From contig NC_064614.1 of assembly GCF_023898315.1 (NCBI RefSeq), positions 69,762,501-69,826,500 of the forward strand: DNA of 64,000 nucleotides, read 5' to 3'. Shown in pieces: positions 21,822 to 34,990 of the stretch (within the stretch, counting starts at the first letter, position 1; each line of letters starts with the position of its first letter). The DNA comes from Schistocerca nitens. Lineage: Eukaryota; Arthropoda; Insecta; Orthoptera; Acrididae. The notes beneath the pieces were generated by a model. That model made no database searches and was not told the origin of the DNA. It saw nothing but the letters and a program-made list of their open reading frames with translations. Position numbers and translations under genes: made by a program.

Positions 21822-24127
21822 ATGGCGTGTGAAAAACGTAACACTAGGCTCCAAAGTAAACTGAGAAATAATAGTGACGACGAGCGTAGCTTATCAGCAC
21901 CACTGTGTAATGAATTAACAGACATTCAAAGTAGTAATTTGGTAACTGTGCATAGGGAAATGGAGCGGGCGCCAAATAATGGTGTAGACAGTGAAACAGG
22001 TAGTGAACAGGGAAGCATTATCGATCGATCGGTCGGCAACAGCTCGCCTCACGAATCGAAAATGACAGAACACGATATTGCAAATACTGTAGACTCAGGT
22101 TCTCACCGTTTTCTCAAATGAGTCAAGACACATTTTCCGCTTGTCAAAATGTGAATGTTGCCGGTGCAAGTGCACTGCCGAAAAGCGTAGAGGAACAGAT
22201 TCCTGACACTAATGCATTGTTATTACAGTTAATGCAACAAATGGAACAAAATCAGAGACAAACACAGCAAAAGCTTCAAAAGTTAGACACAATGGAATAA
22301 AATCTTCAAACGTTAGACACAATGGAACAAAATCAGAGACAAACACAGTAAAAGCTTCAAAAGTTAGACACCACACTTGAACAAACACGTGAAGATTTAA
22401 CTACTGAGTTTCATAACATTAAATCGAAATGTCAAAAAGTCTGTAATGAAGTAAAAACACAAATTTGTGAGCATTTTCAATCTATTTCTTCGCGGCATGA
22501 AAATGCATTACAGAATCACGAAGCAGCCATAAAAGAACTGCAAACCATTGTTCATGAAAATCACGACACCTTGCAAGCTAAAATTGACTCAGTTGTATCT
22601 ACCGATTCGGTTACGCAACTTGAAACTCAGGAAAACTTAAACGACACAGATACTCTGAAACTTGGTTCAGAAAAACACAGTGAGGAAATAAGTACACTAT
22701 CTGAGAAAGTAGTCAAACTTTCGGATCAGTTCACTAACTTATCTACAAAGGCAGATGATGACCTGAATGACAGAAGACCTGTAGCCATCACTGACACAGA
22801 AGAGTATGAACAAATTAAGAAATTCAAACAAAATCAGAATCAAATTAATACGCAACACAAAAGAGAAGTCCGGGAAGTACAAGATCAGTTGGCACAAGTA
22901 ATACAAAAATTACATATTTCAGAGGACACTCGCACTCCAACACGGGAAGAGGGACTTAGAAAAACGGAACAACCACAAAATAATAACATAGGACGCTTCA
23001 GAGAATATGAAAGAAATTGGCAAGGCACACCGAATGTTGAGGTGGAACCGCCGAAACGACGTAACAATGACCGACATGCGACTCGCCGACGTGTTGATTT
23101 TGATTATAAGCTGTTCATTACTACACGTAAATTCAAAACATTTAAGAATTCTGGAAACGACATTCATCCACAAGCATGGCTCCATCAATTCTATCATTGT
23201 TTTCCTCCCAACTGGTCGTTAGAACACAGATTAGAATGTATGTGTGGCTACTTAGAGAATGAACCAGCTGTAAGAATGCGATCGGTCATTCACGATTGTC
23301 ACAGTGAAGGAGAATTTTATCATGCCTTCCTCTCAGCATACTGGTCTCAAGCTACGCAAGACCGAGTAAAACATAGCATCATAATGATGAAACATTTAGA
23401 ACAATCTCAATTTTCCAGTCTTGTGAAACATTTTGAAGACATGTAGCACATGAATCAGTACCTGTCAAACCCTTACAGCCCCTCAGAACTCATCCGCATT
23501 TGCTTAATCAAATTACCTGAACATTTATGACATATTATTTTGGCAGGACGTTGCAAAGACGACAATGAAGCCTTTCAGGGACTCCTACAAGAATTAGAAA
23601 TTGACACTGACAATCGCGGAACGCGAAAACAGGAACACAACAATTACAGGTCACATCCGTCGCAATTCCGCGATGAAAGAAATAATAACTGAACACGACA
23701 AGGTTATTCTCAGAACACAAATCGTGACCAAAACAGACACCACCCGCATGACAACCGTGGGCAGAGTAGTAATAATTACAGGGAAAGATCACCTCTCTGC
23801 GGTAATCACTATCACAGAGACAATCAGAGAAACAGACAATATGGGAACCAAAATAATTATTATCACGGGAGACAGAATAACTTCAGACGCAACGGTCCAC
23901 CGTGCAGTGATAATTCAAGGAGAAATTCTCCACCACTTAACCGACAAGAAAGAAACTACAGGAACTACCGACATGACGACAGACGATATAATCGTAACGA
24001 CAGACTTGAATTGCATCAGAACTGGCGAGATTCAAACAGAGCAGGGCACTCTCGACAAGGTGAATTTGTAGAAGTTAGGCCGCCTAATCCCAATAACGAT
24101 GCGCGCCAACAAAGAGACAGACAATGA
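21822..24127 (+). pseudogene. gag: gag of copy D, broken
   Basis: Same plan as in copies A and C. It starts at ATG 21822 with MACEKRNTRLQSKLRN. A 7-bp deletion near 22105 shifts frame; from there the frame holds to the end with stops at 22298 (TAA), 22349 (TAA), 23444 (TAG), 23528 (TGA) and 23690 (TGA), several readable as C-to-T or G-to-A changes of codons kept in the other copies. Capsid domain about 23090-23590 (HPQAWLHQFYHCFPPNW). The Arg/Asn-rich tail to 24124 lacks a zinc knuckle. The terminal stop is TGA followed by CTC. No protease follows. Confidence 0.87.
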
Positions 24128-25731
24128 CTCGCACCGCAGGCATCCACGTAGGCCGCCTGGCTGGGAGAAAAATAACATAGCTAACCTTGAGGAAAATTCC
24201 AGTATTCTTTACCGACGTATAGCGCATGATAATTACGTTCAAGTTGAAACTCTGAGTACGTGAAGAGTAAAGCATTGCACAACATTTCACTTGTAAAACC
24301 GTTTATTGAAAGATAATCTATTTTTTAACTTAGTCTTTGCCATAAAACTTTTCACTTCACGTGCTACTAGTATAATTTGTCACACTGAGAAACTGTTAAC
24401 ATGAAACAATGTTTTGAAGTTAACTATCCAGCCTAGAACCTAGGGAACATTTTTAAACAGAAATAACGAATGCATTGTTATAGTGAACAGACGACACACT
24501 GTTGTCATTTGTACACTCTTGCTTGTTAGTTGCACGATTACATAACGACTATCAGGCTTACATGCTTAGAACATATACTGGTACTGCTAATGAGATTTTA
24601 ATGCAACATTTTGGTTTACTTGAAAATACATTCCTGATTTAAGTACTTTCAGAGAGATACCTGATGACACAGTGGTTAGTTTATGTGACACCTACACGAT
24701 TTTATCACGACGCTACTAATGAGTGACAATTTACAATGTTGCTTTTGCAGTGTTTCTGTTTTATATCTGCACAGTTTTTCTGCAATATTCTGGAAAGTAA
24801 AACATGTTTTAGTAGTAACTTTTGTGGTATAGCAACAATGAGACAGCCTTTTTCGTGGCACAACAATACGTTACTGTACAGTACTTTCTTCATCACGCCA
24901 ATAAGCATAATAACTACGATATCTATACGCAAAGCATTTCACTTTTGTTTATCATGAGGTAAGTACATTGACTTCTGTAGAACTTAGCTTTCGGAGGACG
25001 ATAACTGCGAGACTTCCACAGAGATTATCTTACAACAAAACGCACAGTTTAGCGCTACAGTACACGTATTTGAGTGATTAATTTTGTACTAAAAACATTT
25101 ATTTTTAAAGATATTTGAAGTCAAATGATACAAAGGTTTTCCGTGATACATTTCATTCCATTGCTGTAATCTGTAACACCTGAGGGTATAATTACATTAA
25201 TCCTTAGGGGGCACACGCCTACTTTGTGTACCATGTGTTTGGTAAGCACAAGGAGCCCTAGCTAATATGGTATTTGCTTATATAACTTTACACTTCGGTA
25301 CCATATTTCTCTAGCACATAAATGACACAGCTATCTGATTATTTAACTGGGAGAGACAAACATTCATTTTACTACATCAGTGACAGATGTTTACGCAATT
25401 ACACAGTTGGATAATTTCACACTTATTAAATTGTATTTTCTCTGCACTTTGTGAACTGTTCATATTTTTTCGGGACCATTGTGATACTATGAGAGCTTTG
25501 AATTATGTATTTGGTATGAGATCATGATATTTAAGGTACGTTTGAGGTAGATGACACTATTGAAATGAGCAGAGAATTATCTTTAGGTTTTGAAATTATT
25601 GCAGAAAGCTACGACGTTTTTGAGATTTGACTGAGGTGTTATGATGTTATTATTACGACGACGATGTGTATTATGCTGTTGAGATATGTTTATGATCAAT
25701 CAGCTGATGCTATATGAGGAATTTTATTATG

Positions 25732-25974
25732 CTACGTATTTATTATGGTGAAATATTGAAGAAGTGTTGACCAATATTTATATGTGTAATAAGGTAAGGA
25801 ATAATGAGTAGTGGTTAGGGACTCTGACTTGTGAAAAAGGATGTTGGAAACCAAGAATCGTACTTTAAGAGTTATGAAATGTGTGTAAATGCGCGCATGT
25901 ACCAAAATGCCGACGAAAATTTTTTGGACACTGTTATATTTACAGGATTTTGTTTCTACACATTTGTAATGCAA
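25732..25974 (-). other. Antisense open frame in copy D (80 codons)
   Basis: Counterpart of 14780-15214. It keeps CVETKSCKYNSVQKIF, LKVRFLVSNILFHKSES and SLPYYTYKYWSTLLQYF. The upstream part is broken here. Confidence 0.35.
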
Positions 25975-28020
25975 ATTCTCAACCTGTGAAAATATTTTTA
26001 TATGAGACTGTCATTGTAGTGGAAGCAGCTGTCGTATATATTTCAGAAAGAAAGATAAGTGACCTTGACGTAATGCGTTTTGAGCGCCCAGCTGAGAGAT
26101 AGTCGTCTGACAAAAGAAAGGAATTAGGTGGAGAAAAAAAAAGGAGGCCATTATCCTCGCTATTGACATTTATTTGTCAAAAGCATCGCAAATACGACAC
26201 GCTCAAACTTGAAAACATATGATAACAATGTGGAGCTCTTAATTCATTATATTTACTCAAATGTCTAACGAAATGACGAGAAATATTTTATGTCTATACA
26301 CCTGATTATGACTACTGTCTTTCTAGATCAGAGATTTTTTTTACTACCTTATGAAATGCCATATGGCTAATGAATGATGTTTCATGCCTTCCTTTGTACA
26401 TATTTGCTCATTTTCTTTAATATCTAGTTTCTAGGTGCACTGCAGCATTGGTTATTATAAAATTTAATAGATGTACTAATTTCATTATTTTCTGTCTACA
26501 GACTCAATAAAGAATACGTTTCTCATTTATACTTTCTTAGAAAAGAGAGCACAAATAGACATTTCCCTTCACAGGAATTGCATAAATAATTTTTTTAATG
26601 ACTTGGTAACTTTCTTGCAGAGTAAGTTTTTGTGATGAATCACTCTAGTGTTAAGATGTGATATAGGTATTAGACATGGCCATTTTTAATGTAATATTTT
26701 TTCTGCTTGAGCTATGTCATGTTTAGATGTAAGTTATTGCATTTGCTGCTGCTGTTTGCCAGGCATAGTGCTACTAAGATTCACTTTACATTACTCTGTT
26801 AAGCCAGTTTTAATATGAATTTATTTTTCTTGTTTGCTGTGCATTGCCTTATATTAGTTGTAATATTGCATTTGCTTTGCTAATTTATGCTGCTTGCTTT
26901 GCCATTTGTATTTTTTATCATTGCTGTTTGTGTTAATTGTTTTGTGCTGCTGAATTGCCTCATCCCTCAGTTTAGCATCAGTAGATTTAAGTTAGCTTAA
27001 GATGGGGTAGGCTATATGAGAGAACGAGTTGTGATGAATTGGAAGAAATGCATTGAGAAGCTATAAGAAAATGGTTTGACCAAAAAAGTATTTTGAAAGA
27101 GGATGTGAGCAAAAAAGTAGGGTTTAGGGACAACAGGTTTAGGTAGGATTTTCTTGGAAATAAATGATGAGGTAAGATAATGGAAAATAAATAATTAGGT
27201 AAGAAATACATGAACATATAAATACAGAAAGCGTGCTTGGATAGGATTTTTTTGGTGGAAACAAATGTTGAAATAAGACGAAAGATCTATGGAATGAAGT
27301 CTTAAGTTGGACTGCAGTACCAAATGTTACACTGAAAACAAACCCTGCCCTTTCCTCTTATGTTATTCTGCTATGTGTTTGCGTAATCTTGTATATTTGT
27401 TTTTTTCCTGTCTTTATGTGTTTAGCTGATATGAGTTAAGTTCTGGAATTTTTCTAATAATATGTTATTTTCTTTGTTAAGATGTTTAGACATTATTTAT
27501 TCTGTTTTGTTTTAATGCTCATGTGTGAAACTAATGTTTTGAAAACTATTCTCTTTATTTTATATATTCACCTATGTCATAATTCCTGTAAAACTGATGT
27601 ATCTGTTTATTTCTATTCTTTTGTAAAGCCTGTACTACTACAAATTTATCTGTATTGTTATGTTCTTTAATGATGTATTTTGTACCTTTGTAATTGCATT
27701 CTTATGTTATAAAATTGTAATTGACACCAGTTCATCAAATTAAGTAACTTGTAAGTTACATTTCACTGCACATGTTTCTGTTGGTCATAGTATATGGACA
27801 ATATGTGAGAAGTAGGGACTGTTAGTGTTTGCACGTGTGTTAATAATTCAGCAAGGGACTGGATAACAGCATTGCTGGTTCTAAGGACATTCCAAAAACT
27901 TTGTGAGTGCACACGTGGTGGTTTATGGACTTGCTATATTATCCACAAGACTCTTCGATGGTGTTTGTGCACCTGCACAGTCGCAACAGATGGCTGCTGG
28001 CCGTCTCTACTAGGACTGAA

Positions 28021-28160
28021 GTGGGTCTGCACCTTCGATGACTCACCAATACAATTATTTCTACAAGGATTGCAGTGGGACTGCACCTCTGGTGGCCCAC
28101 CAATACCATACTCTCTACCTGGACTACAGTGGGTCTACTCTGTGATGACCTACCTACCAA
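28021..28160 (+). repeat. 54-bp tandem repeat in copy D
   Basis: GTGGG(T/A)CTGC-like starts at 28021, 28075 and 28129, exactly 54 bp apart, matching copy C. Confidence 0.85.
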
Positions 28161-28524
28161 TATTCTTCAAAACTTCGATTGACTCTGTGGTGGGTTTGCT
28201 CTGTTGTGGCCCATTACCTATCTGCATGTCAAGAATCAGCACTGTCTTTCCGTAGGAAGGACAACACTACTTCTTCGAGACTGCATGGAAATCCACTACT
28301 TCCGTGTGCATTATCTTTTACTGCTCAGACTTTGAGAAAAAAAAACACTGCAATTTTACTATGATGAATGATCAGTAGTGTCTTTATGGACTGTGAGAAA
28401 ATTTTAGCTTTTGACCAACATTGTATCAATAAGTGTGTGCATTGGATATCTCTGTAATTGTAATTATGAAAAATTTTGTCAAATCATTATTGGCCACTGC
28501 CCAAAACAATTTGTAAAATTTTTT

Positions 28525-28543
28525 GTGGGGAGCATGGGGGCTA
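28525..28543 (+). promoter_or_regulatory. Polypurine tract of copy D
   Basis: GTGGGGAGCATGGGGGCTA directly before the 3' LTR; same as in copy C. Confidence 0.8.
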
Positions 28544-29090
28544 TGTAAGTAGGCTGTTTATGTTTTCTTATTGGCAAAGTTACGTAGCGCTCTGTAAGAA
28601 AACCACTGGCTGTGCCATGTGCAGTATGTGGCTACTTTGCATTGTTGTCTCCTATTGTAGTGTTGGGCTGTTGGCTGTGAACAGCACGTAGTGTTGCGCA
28701 GTTGGAGGTGAGCCGCCAGCAGTGGTGGATGTGTGGAGAGAGATGGCGGAGTTTTGAAATTTGTAAGACTGGATGTCAATTATGACTATTAAGGTAAATA
28801 CATTGTTTGTTCTCTATCAAAATCTTTCATTTGCTAACTACGCCTATCAGTAGTTAGTGCCTTCAGTAGTTTGAATCTTTTATTTAGCTGGTAGTATTGG
28901 CGCTCGCTGTATTGCAGTAGTTCGAGTAACGAAGATTTTTGTGAGGTAAGTGATTTGTGAAAGGTATAGGTTAATGTTAGTCAGGGCCATTCTTTTGTAG
29001 GGATTTTTGAAAGTCAGATTGCGTTGCGCTAAAAATATTGTGTGTCAGTTTAAGCCCAATCTTGTATAATTTTTCAAAGGGAACGTTTCA
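28544..29090 (+). repeat. 3' LTR of copy D
   Basis: 547 bp, TGTAAGTAGGCTGTTTATG to GGGAACGTTTCA. Lacks the TATATATA run of the 5' LTR. Confidence 0.95.
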
Positions 29091-29106
29091 TAATGTTTCA
29101 GTTTGA

Positions 29107-29306
29107 GCCGGCTTGTGTGATCGAGCGGTTCAGGGCAATTCAGTTTGGAACCGCGCGACCGCTACGGTCGCAGGTTCGAATCCTGCCTCGGGCATGGATG
29201 TGTGTGATGTCGTTAGGTTATTTAGGTTTAAGTAGTTCTAAGTTCTAGGGGACTGATGACCTCAGATGTTAAGTCCCATAGTGCTCAGAGTCATTTGAAC
29301 CATTTT
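29107..29306 (+). mobile_element. tRNA-derived SINE, family 1
   Basis: Head with B box GGTTCGAATCC near 29172, body GTTTAAGTAGTTCTAAG, end CATTTGAACCATTTTT. Target duplication TTTCAGTTTGA at 29096-29106 and 29307-29317. Confidence 0.93.
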
Positions 29307-29317
29307 TTTCAGTTTGA

Positions 29318-31261
29318 TGGATGTTGGCGCAACCTTTGAACCTGAAGAAGTCAACAGCGATTAGATGTGCATATACAACGTGCATCTGGAGAAGGGTCTG
29401 GTAGTCAGGGAACCTACAGTGCGTTAAAGAAATTAAAATTATCCTTGCAGTCAGGGGCTGATTTTTTTGCCATTTGAAATAATAATAATTTATATTAATA
29501 CCTGCTGTGGAAAGCTGCCATGCAAACGAAATTAAGATTTATTCTGCAACGAGAAAGAAGACAATGTTTCTCCTTGACTCTGGTTGTTATTTACACATAC
29601 CACTGGCTGTCCTTCACGGGAAGAAATGAATACAGAATGAGAAGGATTTACAATTTCCTTTACAAACAGAAACTTTAGATTTCGCAGGTTTTTTGCGTGT
29701 GACAAAGGCAGTGAAGTCAACGAAACATAAATACACTGTTTTCAACTTTGTCACCTAGTCAGCCTTTTGTACTTTCTGTCTCTGTATTGTCTCCACCTCC
29801 ATCAAGAGTCTATCATCTTTATGGTTCAAGATCATAGCCAATTGGCGGTTCGGGAACCTCCAACACCCCCCTATTACCTAATCGAAATCATACACGACCT
29901 ATTTCCCATATAGTGAACTTGACGTATAATTTTATTTTCAATAATACGACGAGAAGGTGACACGCTTCAGGAAAGCCATCAATAGATTTAAGTTATCAGT
30001 ATATCTGATACATTATCGACTATCGCCCATACATACTTAGGATAAGATAAACTGATGTACATTTTTCGCTTTCCTTCAGCTTAGTTGTTTTGATAATCAG
30101 CTTGGTTCCTTCTTGCAGCTGAATTTAATATAATGGTTTGCCTTTTGTTGCTTCTGTGCTGTGTACTGCTGTGATAGTTTCTAATTATGAGAAGAGGAAA
30201 ATCGATTTTGATTCGTTTAACAGCGTTATGATAAGTTAAAGATATGTACGCACTACTAAATAGCCTAATTCCTTTTCAATATCAGCTTAACGTTAGCATT
30301 GGTATCGTTATCTGGAGAATAGTAGAGCGTTGCTGTTGCGATATTGCAGTATTTCACATGGCAGCGGAGCTGTAAAAATCATTATCAATACCAATATATT
30401 AAAGCCAGTGCATGAAAATACACCTGGATATGCCGGTGTTGTCCAAAGATTGCACTGATCAACAGAAATGTGGCCATGCCCAAATAGCAATATATCACCC
30501 ACTTTGGTCACCAGGCGGTTCCCAGTTACGAAAAGAGTTCCCATAAGGAGTGATACCGACAGGTTTGTGGATAGCGAAAGGGCTATAGTTCGTTGGTTTC
30601 TAATAGATTTTTGGATGGTTTCTTGAATTTGGTCGAGTTTACAGAGCCATGCATACTTTAATAATTGTAGCTTTTTTAAATGTCCTATGATTACCCTTCA
30701 GCTGTAATATTTTCAAGTTGTAGAAACAGGGATATAAAATATTCTTTTCGTTACTTTTGTAACACTAATGATTTTGATTTGGAGAATAGTTATTTTTTCA
30801 TAGGGCAGACAGTGTTTAATATAATGTTGGTTTGCGTAAGAGTTGGATAATATGCTGAGTTCAGGATATTTATATTGGAAGGCGCTTAGGGATCGCGAGT
30901 TTTCTACTGTTTATATGTGCATAAAGGTGCAAGTCTTCAAGTTGTATTAGAGGAACGATGCAGTACAGTGATACGTTCTGTTCGTAACATGCATGGAACA
31001 GAGTCCAACCACTAGAACTCTATCGTATTTGTAAATGAAACTTTATGCAAACGATTAAGTATGTTGTACATCATAGAGGAGTTTATTAGCATCAAAGACT
31101 GTATAACCGTCTTACCATGGATAAATACTAACCTGTCTATGACGTTGCATATATTATAAATCCACTTGTAATATGTACATGAAACGATGTTAAAATTCGA
31201 AAGCTGTATCTCACTGTATTTGTGCATTCCGTTTTGTTTCAAATAAACAGTCCGACTCTGC
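29318..31261. other. No recognisable gene
   Basis: AT-leaning DNA with short open frames only. Nothing could be supported on either strand. Confidence 0.5.
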
Positions 31262-31512
31262 AGCCCAGTAGTCAACGTGATGGATCCTCATGTGGAGGAG
31301 CCCGGTTCGATTCCAGGTACAACTCGGTATTTTTCCGTGGTGGGCGGTCTGGATTGGGATATACTCAACTTTGTGATGTCAGTTGAGGAGCAACGCCGAC
31401 AACGCCCTGGACTGCGGCATGTTGATCCTATGTCCATCCAATTCGCGTCCTCTGATTAACCATTGAGGACGACACGGCTGTAAGTCGATAATCACCTTGT
31501 CTTCGTAGCCCG
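31262..31512 (+). mobile_element. tRNA-headed SINE, family 4
   Basis: Head with AGTAGTCAACGTGATGGATC (A-box region) and B box GGTTCGATTCC near 31304-31314. The 3' body contains GTGATGTCAGTTGAGGAG, GAGGACGACACGGC and TCGTAGCCCG. The same body markers occur in the 5S-headed SINE at 55660-55967. No clear target duplication found. Confidence 0.72.
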
Positions 31513-33519
31513 CTCGCTGGTTTCCTTCTCCTTTATTGATAAATTTGATTGCCATGGTTTGAAACTGACAGTTTGAAATAATCCTTTAAAAATAAGTTGT
31601 TCATCACTTAAGTAAATTTAAATGAAATATTGTTGTAGGAAAAATATTGCTATTGTCAAATAAGGTTTGAGCCAGTTTAACTTTATAAGTTATTCAACCA
31701 AACGTTAAGATTCTTCTGTTCATATTAGTAGACGGAGCTGTTTTTTTTCAGCAAAAAGACGATACATTATACTAGAATTTCCATTCCTTTGGCAAGCTTT
31801 CCTTTAAAAAAGTATGGCATGTATTCTCAACAGTATATAAGCGTCAGCGAATATTTTGTGTCTAGCAAAAGTTGTTCCCCATGACGTGATGTACCACACC
31901 TAGACGTTTAATGGAAAGACTTTGAAACACTTCGTCTATTAGCGCCACCGGCACTGGAACATAACGAGTAAAACTTAAAGCGACCATGCACCAGCTTCTG
32001 TATTGGATTATACACTATATAAAAAGCAGAATTATAATCTTTCCTGCTTCACAATTATCGAGAATTACTAGCGCACAGTAGCTCCGTGTGATGGGACACA
32101 CAGAATTTCAGATAAATATCGCCGCCAACATCCCACAATGTTATCCTGCAAATTTTCAACAACAATGAAAGGAACACTGGATGTGTTTCAAAGACTCGCA
32201 ATAGCACCTCTCATTCTTTCACTATATAAAACGTCTGTCAAGAAGAATCAGCAGTACTATAAGATTCTTCAGGAAAGATACATTTGTATACGGGAAAGTA
32301 TTGTCTGTGGGCTAACGTAAGGAACTGCAGGAAGTCTAGGAAAAAATTCCCAAACTTCGGTGCAATGAATGGCAACTCTCTTTATACATGAAGAAATGTA
32401 CGGTAATTCCTATAAAAAGATAAAACATGTCATCAGTCAATCAATTTCATCAGATTTACCATAATTAGCCTGGATCAGGTTCCAGTACTATCTGGGGTAT
32501 ATTCTCCAGAAAGTATAAACATCTAGAATTACCGATGCATTACATCAGTGAAATGTAGTACATTGAATGAGAAAGGTACTGGCGTAACTGAAGTTACGTT
32601 AAAATTACAAGAACACATTATGAGTTAAAACACTCAAGACAGATGGCAGGAATTGTAGTTTAAGCCCTCCGGGAAAAACAGCAAGAATTACTGCACAGAT
32701 ACAGCTTACTACAAGAACAAGCGTTGACCTAAACGAGTGACAACTAGTTGTGATCCCAAGTGAATGCAAGTTGCGCCACGTGGTGGGCGCTAGCAGCGTG
32801 ATTAACGTTCAGCCGTATGAAATACGTAGCTGAAACAATAGTACAGCAGAATAATATACATGTGTTTTAAATAGAACAAACTGTACAGTGTGTAAATACA
32901 AAGACGTTATAAAAGAAAACGCAAAAGGAATAAAATAATTTTTAAAAATTACTACTACAATACGTACAGTAAAATGAATACATTGTAAGTTACAGAGAAT
33001 ATGTCCAAATGAAACACGTTAAAAATTTACTACATCAGCATTTTAACAAGACATTGCAATGAGGAAAGTAGAAAAGAAAATCTTTGTGTAAAACCTGCAT
33101 AACTAGTTACGTGTTTCAGATATTACAAATGGAATGACGTCACATACAAACTACAAAAATCGTAGCAGGTCGGCGTAGGTGTTTGAAAAGGGTAACAAAA
33201 GTTCTCGGGCAACTTGTATGGGAATACTTCGAAGAAAGAAGACATAGTTCTGGCTAGACCGTGTTGGGTAAATTTAGAGAAGCCGCATTGGAGGCAAACT
33301 GTGAGGTTATTCTGCTGGTACCCTCATATATGTGGCACAGAAATCATAAGAGTGACGTAATTTTCAGAGGAAAATAGTTACTCATTTTCCCATTGCTCAA
33401 TACGTAAATGGAAGAGTATAGAAATTCTACAATATTAGTTAGCAAAGTATATATGTAGGTGTAGATCAGAGCACGTCTTCCCTTGCAATATGAAATGGTG
33501 TTTCGAATAGCAGAATGAT
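31513..33519. other. No recognisable gene
   Basis: About 2 kb with no motif on either strand. Confidence 0.5.
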
Positions 33520-33625
33520 GATGTCGCCGCCGTTTGGTATCGTGCGAACGTACTTCACTTACAAGGAAACATGACGTAGCCGCCGTTTGGTATTGTGCAA
33601 ACCTACTTCAATTACAAGGAAACAT
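33520..33625. repeat. 53-bp tandem duplication
   Basis: Units 33520-33572 and 33573-33625 share GCCGCCGTTTGGTAT and TTACAAGGAAACAT with a few substitutions. Confidence 0.85.
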
Positions 33626-34990
33626 TCCCAAGAGTCAATATAAAATCTTGATGGATTTTGTACATGGGGAAAAATACTGCAATAGGCATTTCTTTTTCTG
33701 CCCAATGTCACTTTTAAGGGGTGAAACACATCCTGAAAGGTAATTTGGCATTTTAGGTTCAAAAGAAGTATCGTCGAAACGACGATATATAAAAAATATT
33801 TTTCATCTAAAAATATGTATTAACTTTCTTGAAAACTGTATAAGCAGCTTTCGGAATAATTTTAAAATTCTGCAAAATATCCACTACTATAAATTAATTT
33901 TGAAGAATGAAAAATTCTGTTACAACATAAATTTAAAAATGTTTCAAGCCACATACATCCCTGTGTAGTAAAGCTGGACCATGAAATACAATTTTTGTGA
34001 AATAAACTGTTCACAATGTGCTATCAGAGTGTTTTCAACAAATATAAGTAAAATATCTAACAATTCATTTCTATTCTAATCATTTATTTTGCACATACGT
34101 TTTATGTTTAAGATTGCTATTTTTATGTATTATGTTCATGTTTTCTTTGTATTTTTAGCTTATCGTTTCAGGTGTTAGTATATTGTTAATTGAAAATAAT
34201 TAGTAATTCATTGTTATGATATAAAATAATTAAAATAATGATAATATGTAAGAAAGTACATAAATTATAGTGTCTTCTGCACCATGCACATAAAATGAAC
34301 TAAATTGGTCACATAATATCCATGATGGAGAAGACAATATAAAACAGAGTTCAGCAGAATATCAAAATGTCACAGGTGATCCTTTAAATATCCTCATTTG
34401 TATCAGGCATGTTTCGGTACATTGGTAAGCCATGGCGAAGAGAATTCATTATGTACTAGTGGCTGCAGCTTGTTTGTATTGTTTTTCAAATGTATATTGA
34501 CATCATAATCATTCAGCAGCAATAGATCTGAGAATTTTCTCACATAATTCTTCCACGATCGAAAGCCATATAACGTTCAAACAGATCTGCTTCCTTCTGC
34601 ATAATCCCCTTCTGTCCTTCTTGGTAGGTGCGCTGGCTCCAAAACTGGCTGGAATATGTTACTTGAAATCGAAGTCTGTAGCAATAATGTGGTCGACATT
34701 AGAGGTAGATTTGAAACACTTTAATTACACCCTTGTTGTATAATATTCATATGTCTAGTATCGGGTATCACATATAGTTCGAATGAAAGGAAAGCAGATT
34801 GTTACCTGCTACACTAGCCTATAGAGTTTTAAATTTTCGTAGTGCAGTAATCATACAACACAGTCCAGTGGTTCAAAACGACTAACATGTGGCAAAAATT
34901 ATGCGTATCATTTCACCATGTAACCGTCCTCATACACATTTTAGGAACTCGAAACAATTCTACATCAGAAAACACTCCTTCCATCCATTG
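33626..34990. other. No clear gene; AT-rich
   Basis: AT-rich sequence. Minus-strand frames near 34300-34700 are partly open but show no motif I can name. Confidence 0.45.

Larger units (their letters stand above)
24128..28524 (+). other. Non-coding internal region of copy D
   Basis: About 4.4 kb homologous to 12539-16799 of copy C in the reverse direction. No pol motif. Contains the 54-bp repeat (units at 28021, 28075, 28129) and the antisense frame 25974-25732. Confidence 0.8.
20955..29090 (+). mobile_element. LTR retrotransposon copy D, gag-only
   Basis: An 8,136-bp element in plus orientation: 5' LTR (20955-21517), leader, gag (21822-24127), about 4.4 kb of non-coding DNA, polypurine tract (28525-28543), 3' LTR (28544-29090). 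The two LTRs differ clearly more than those of copy C, so D is older. Flanks TGATGT (20949-20954) and TAATGT (29091-29096) match at five of six bases; a clean 4-bp duplication is not present. A SINE sits 16 bp beyond the 3' LTR. Confidence 0.9.

Noticed and set aside
23601..24071. A ~155-codon open frame overlapping the gag tail, also present in C (17323-16856) and A (1426-962), as a possible overlapping gene
   Set aside because: The Thr/Ile/Arg-rich product mirrors the AC-rich codons of the gag tail in a shifted frame. In copy A the middle of the frame reads the gag-tail frame instead, so conservation is not of this product.
28558..28779. Open frames inside the LTRs (also 10111-10401 and 62123-62425)
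   Set aside because: They lie wholly or mostly in LTR sequence and differ among LTR copies.
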